Assembly: GCA_018262285.1 (NCBI GenBank)
Contig: JAGTRX010000003.1
Location: forward strand, 1-51,525
Length of the DNA: 51,525 nucleotides
Direction: 5' to 3'
DNA from: Pseudomonadota bacterium
Lineage (GTDB): Bacteria > Pseudomonadota > Gammaproteobacteria > Burkholderiales > Rhodocyclaceae
In this document: piece after piece, positions 51,111 to 51,525 of the stretch
How the letters are laid out: every line of letters begins with the position of its first letter
Numbering within the stretch: the first letter of the stretch is position 1
Translations under genes and position numbers: made by a program
Notes under the pieces: generated by a model
Databases searched by the model: none
Told to the model about the DNA's origin: nothing
Seen by the model: the letters and a program-made list of their open reading frames with translations, nothing else

Positions 51111-51525
51111 ATGAAAATCAAAAAACTTTCCATCTACTGTCTGTCCGCCCTGATGGCTCTTTCAATTGCTGCCTGCGGCAAAAAGGAAGCCCCACCAGCA
51201 CCGCCCGCCCCGACACCAGTTCAAACTCCCGCGCCCGTAGTCAAGGCGCCGATCGCCTTCAAGGCGGTCGTTCTCGGCAACAAAATCGACGAAACCAAAA
51301 AAGTTGCCGCGCCACTGAGCAGTTTCGGCCCCATGGACACCATCTATGCCGTCGTTGAAACCGACGGCAGTGGCGACGCGACCATCAAGGCGAAATGGAC
51401 ATTCCACAAGGGCGCCAAGTCCGCCAACGTTAGCGAAACCACGCAAACCATCAAGGGTGACGGCCCGGCCAACCACGAGTTCCACATCAGCAAGCCGGAT
51501 GGCTGGCCGGTTGGCGACTACAAGG
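51111..51525 (+). CDS. Lipoprotein, partial at right edge
   Basis: ATG 51111 with AGGA upstream; the frame stays open to the window end (138 codons). Signal peptide with lipobox IAAC (Cys near residue 22), a Pro/Ala linker (APPAPPAPTPV), then a domain rich in beta strands (AFKAVVLGNKIDETKKV, TIKAKWTFHKGAKS). No family named with confidence. It is 38 bp after the LysM gene and may be cotranscribed. Confidence 0.82.
   Translation, partial: MKIKKLSIYCLSALMALSIAACGKKEAPPAPPAPTPVQTPAPVVKAPIAFKAVVLGNKIDETKKVAAPLSSFGPMDTIYAVVETDGSGDATIKAKWTFHKGAKSANVSETTQTIKGDGPANHEFHISKPDGWPVGDYK

Overview
The window looks like chromosomal DNA of a betaproteobacterium, most likely of the Rhodocyclales (Dechloromonas/Azonexus/Accumulibacter type). 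The evidence is the moderately high GC, two small families largely confined to betaproteobacteria (DUF3460 at 16889 and DUF3567 at 17134), the style of the type II secretion locus, and stress-gene neighbourhoods typical of that order. No rRNA, tRNA, CRISPR array, prophage or insertion sequence was recognised. The species assignment is inference.

Left part (1-11.9 kb): the 3' end of an ice-binding-like (DUF3494) protein gene, then a complete type II secretion system. On the minus strand run gspD-E-F and gspG-H-I-J-K-L-M-N, mostly with 4-bp stop/start overlaps. gspC sits inverted between gspF and gspG. A small PilZ-like protein gene lies just upstream of gspD. At 11966 is an exported protein with three Cys-containing repeats.

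13.1-16.9 kb: a tightly overlapped plus-strand operon encoding an exported YiiX-like NlpC/P60 hydrolase, a diacylglycerol-glycosyltransferase/MurG-like enzyme, a small membrane protein and an exported Cys-dependent phosphatase. It looks like an uncharacterised envelope lipid or glycan module. 16.9-24.5 kb holds housekeeping and small conserved genes: DUF3460, DUF3567, a PilT/PilU-like ATPase coupled to a GGDEF protein, a GNAT, MscS, a LysR regulator and a CDF-type transporter. 24.4-32.5 kb holds clpB behind a recognisable sigma-32 promoter, and a minus-strand operon of a DinG/YoaA helicase, a zincin-like protein, an ATP-grasp-like protein and an exported protein.

32.5-36.9 kb is an envelope-stress cluster. 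It contains a Crp/Fnr-type regulator, a Ca-binding-like lipoprotein, a beta/gamma-crystallin plus glycine-zipper protein, a lipoprotein with seven LEA-like 11-residue repeats and a BON domain, DUF3096 and lmo0937-type mini membrane proteins. An 18-bp near-palindrome (consensus TCTGTACGCYRGCGCACA) recurs in the promoter regions of these genes, with a further copy upstream of the Cys-repeat gene at 12.7 kb. This suggests an undescribed regulon and is the most interesting signal in the window.

37-44 kb is redox and NAD metabolism: a double-CDGSH protein, a rubredoxin-rubredoxin reductase fusion, an NADPH-FMN reductase, a YgiD-like dioxygenase, a thioredoxin-TPR protein (CnoX/YbbN-like), Nnr (NAD(P)HX repair) and NadC with an unusual C-terminal extension. 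Two families of dispersed intergenic repeats follow. 44.4-51.5 kb encodes a REC-PAS-GGDEF response regulator and its hybrid histidine kinase, a cytochrome b5-like protein with a ferric-reductase-like membrane flavoprotein, a LysM protein, and a lipoprotein cut by the window end.
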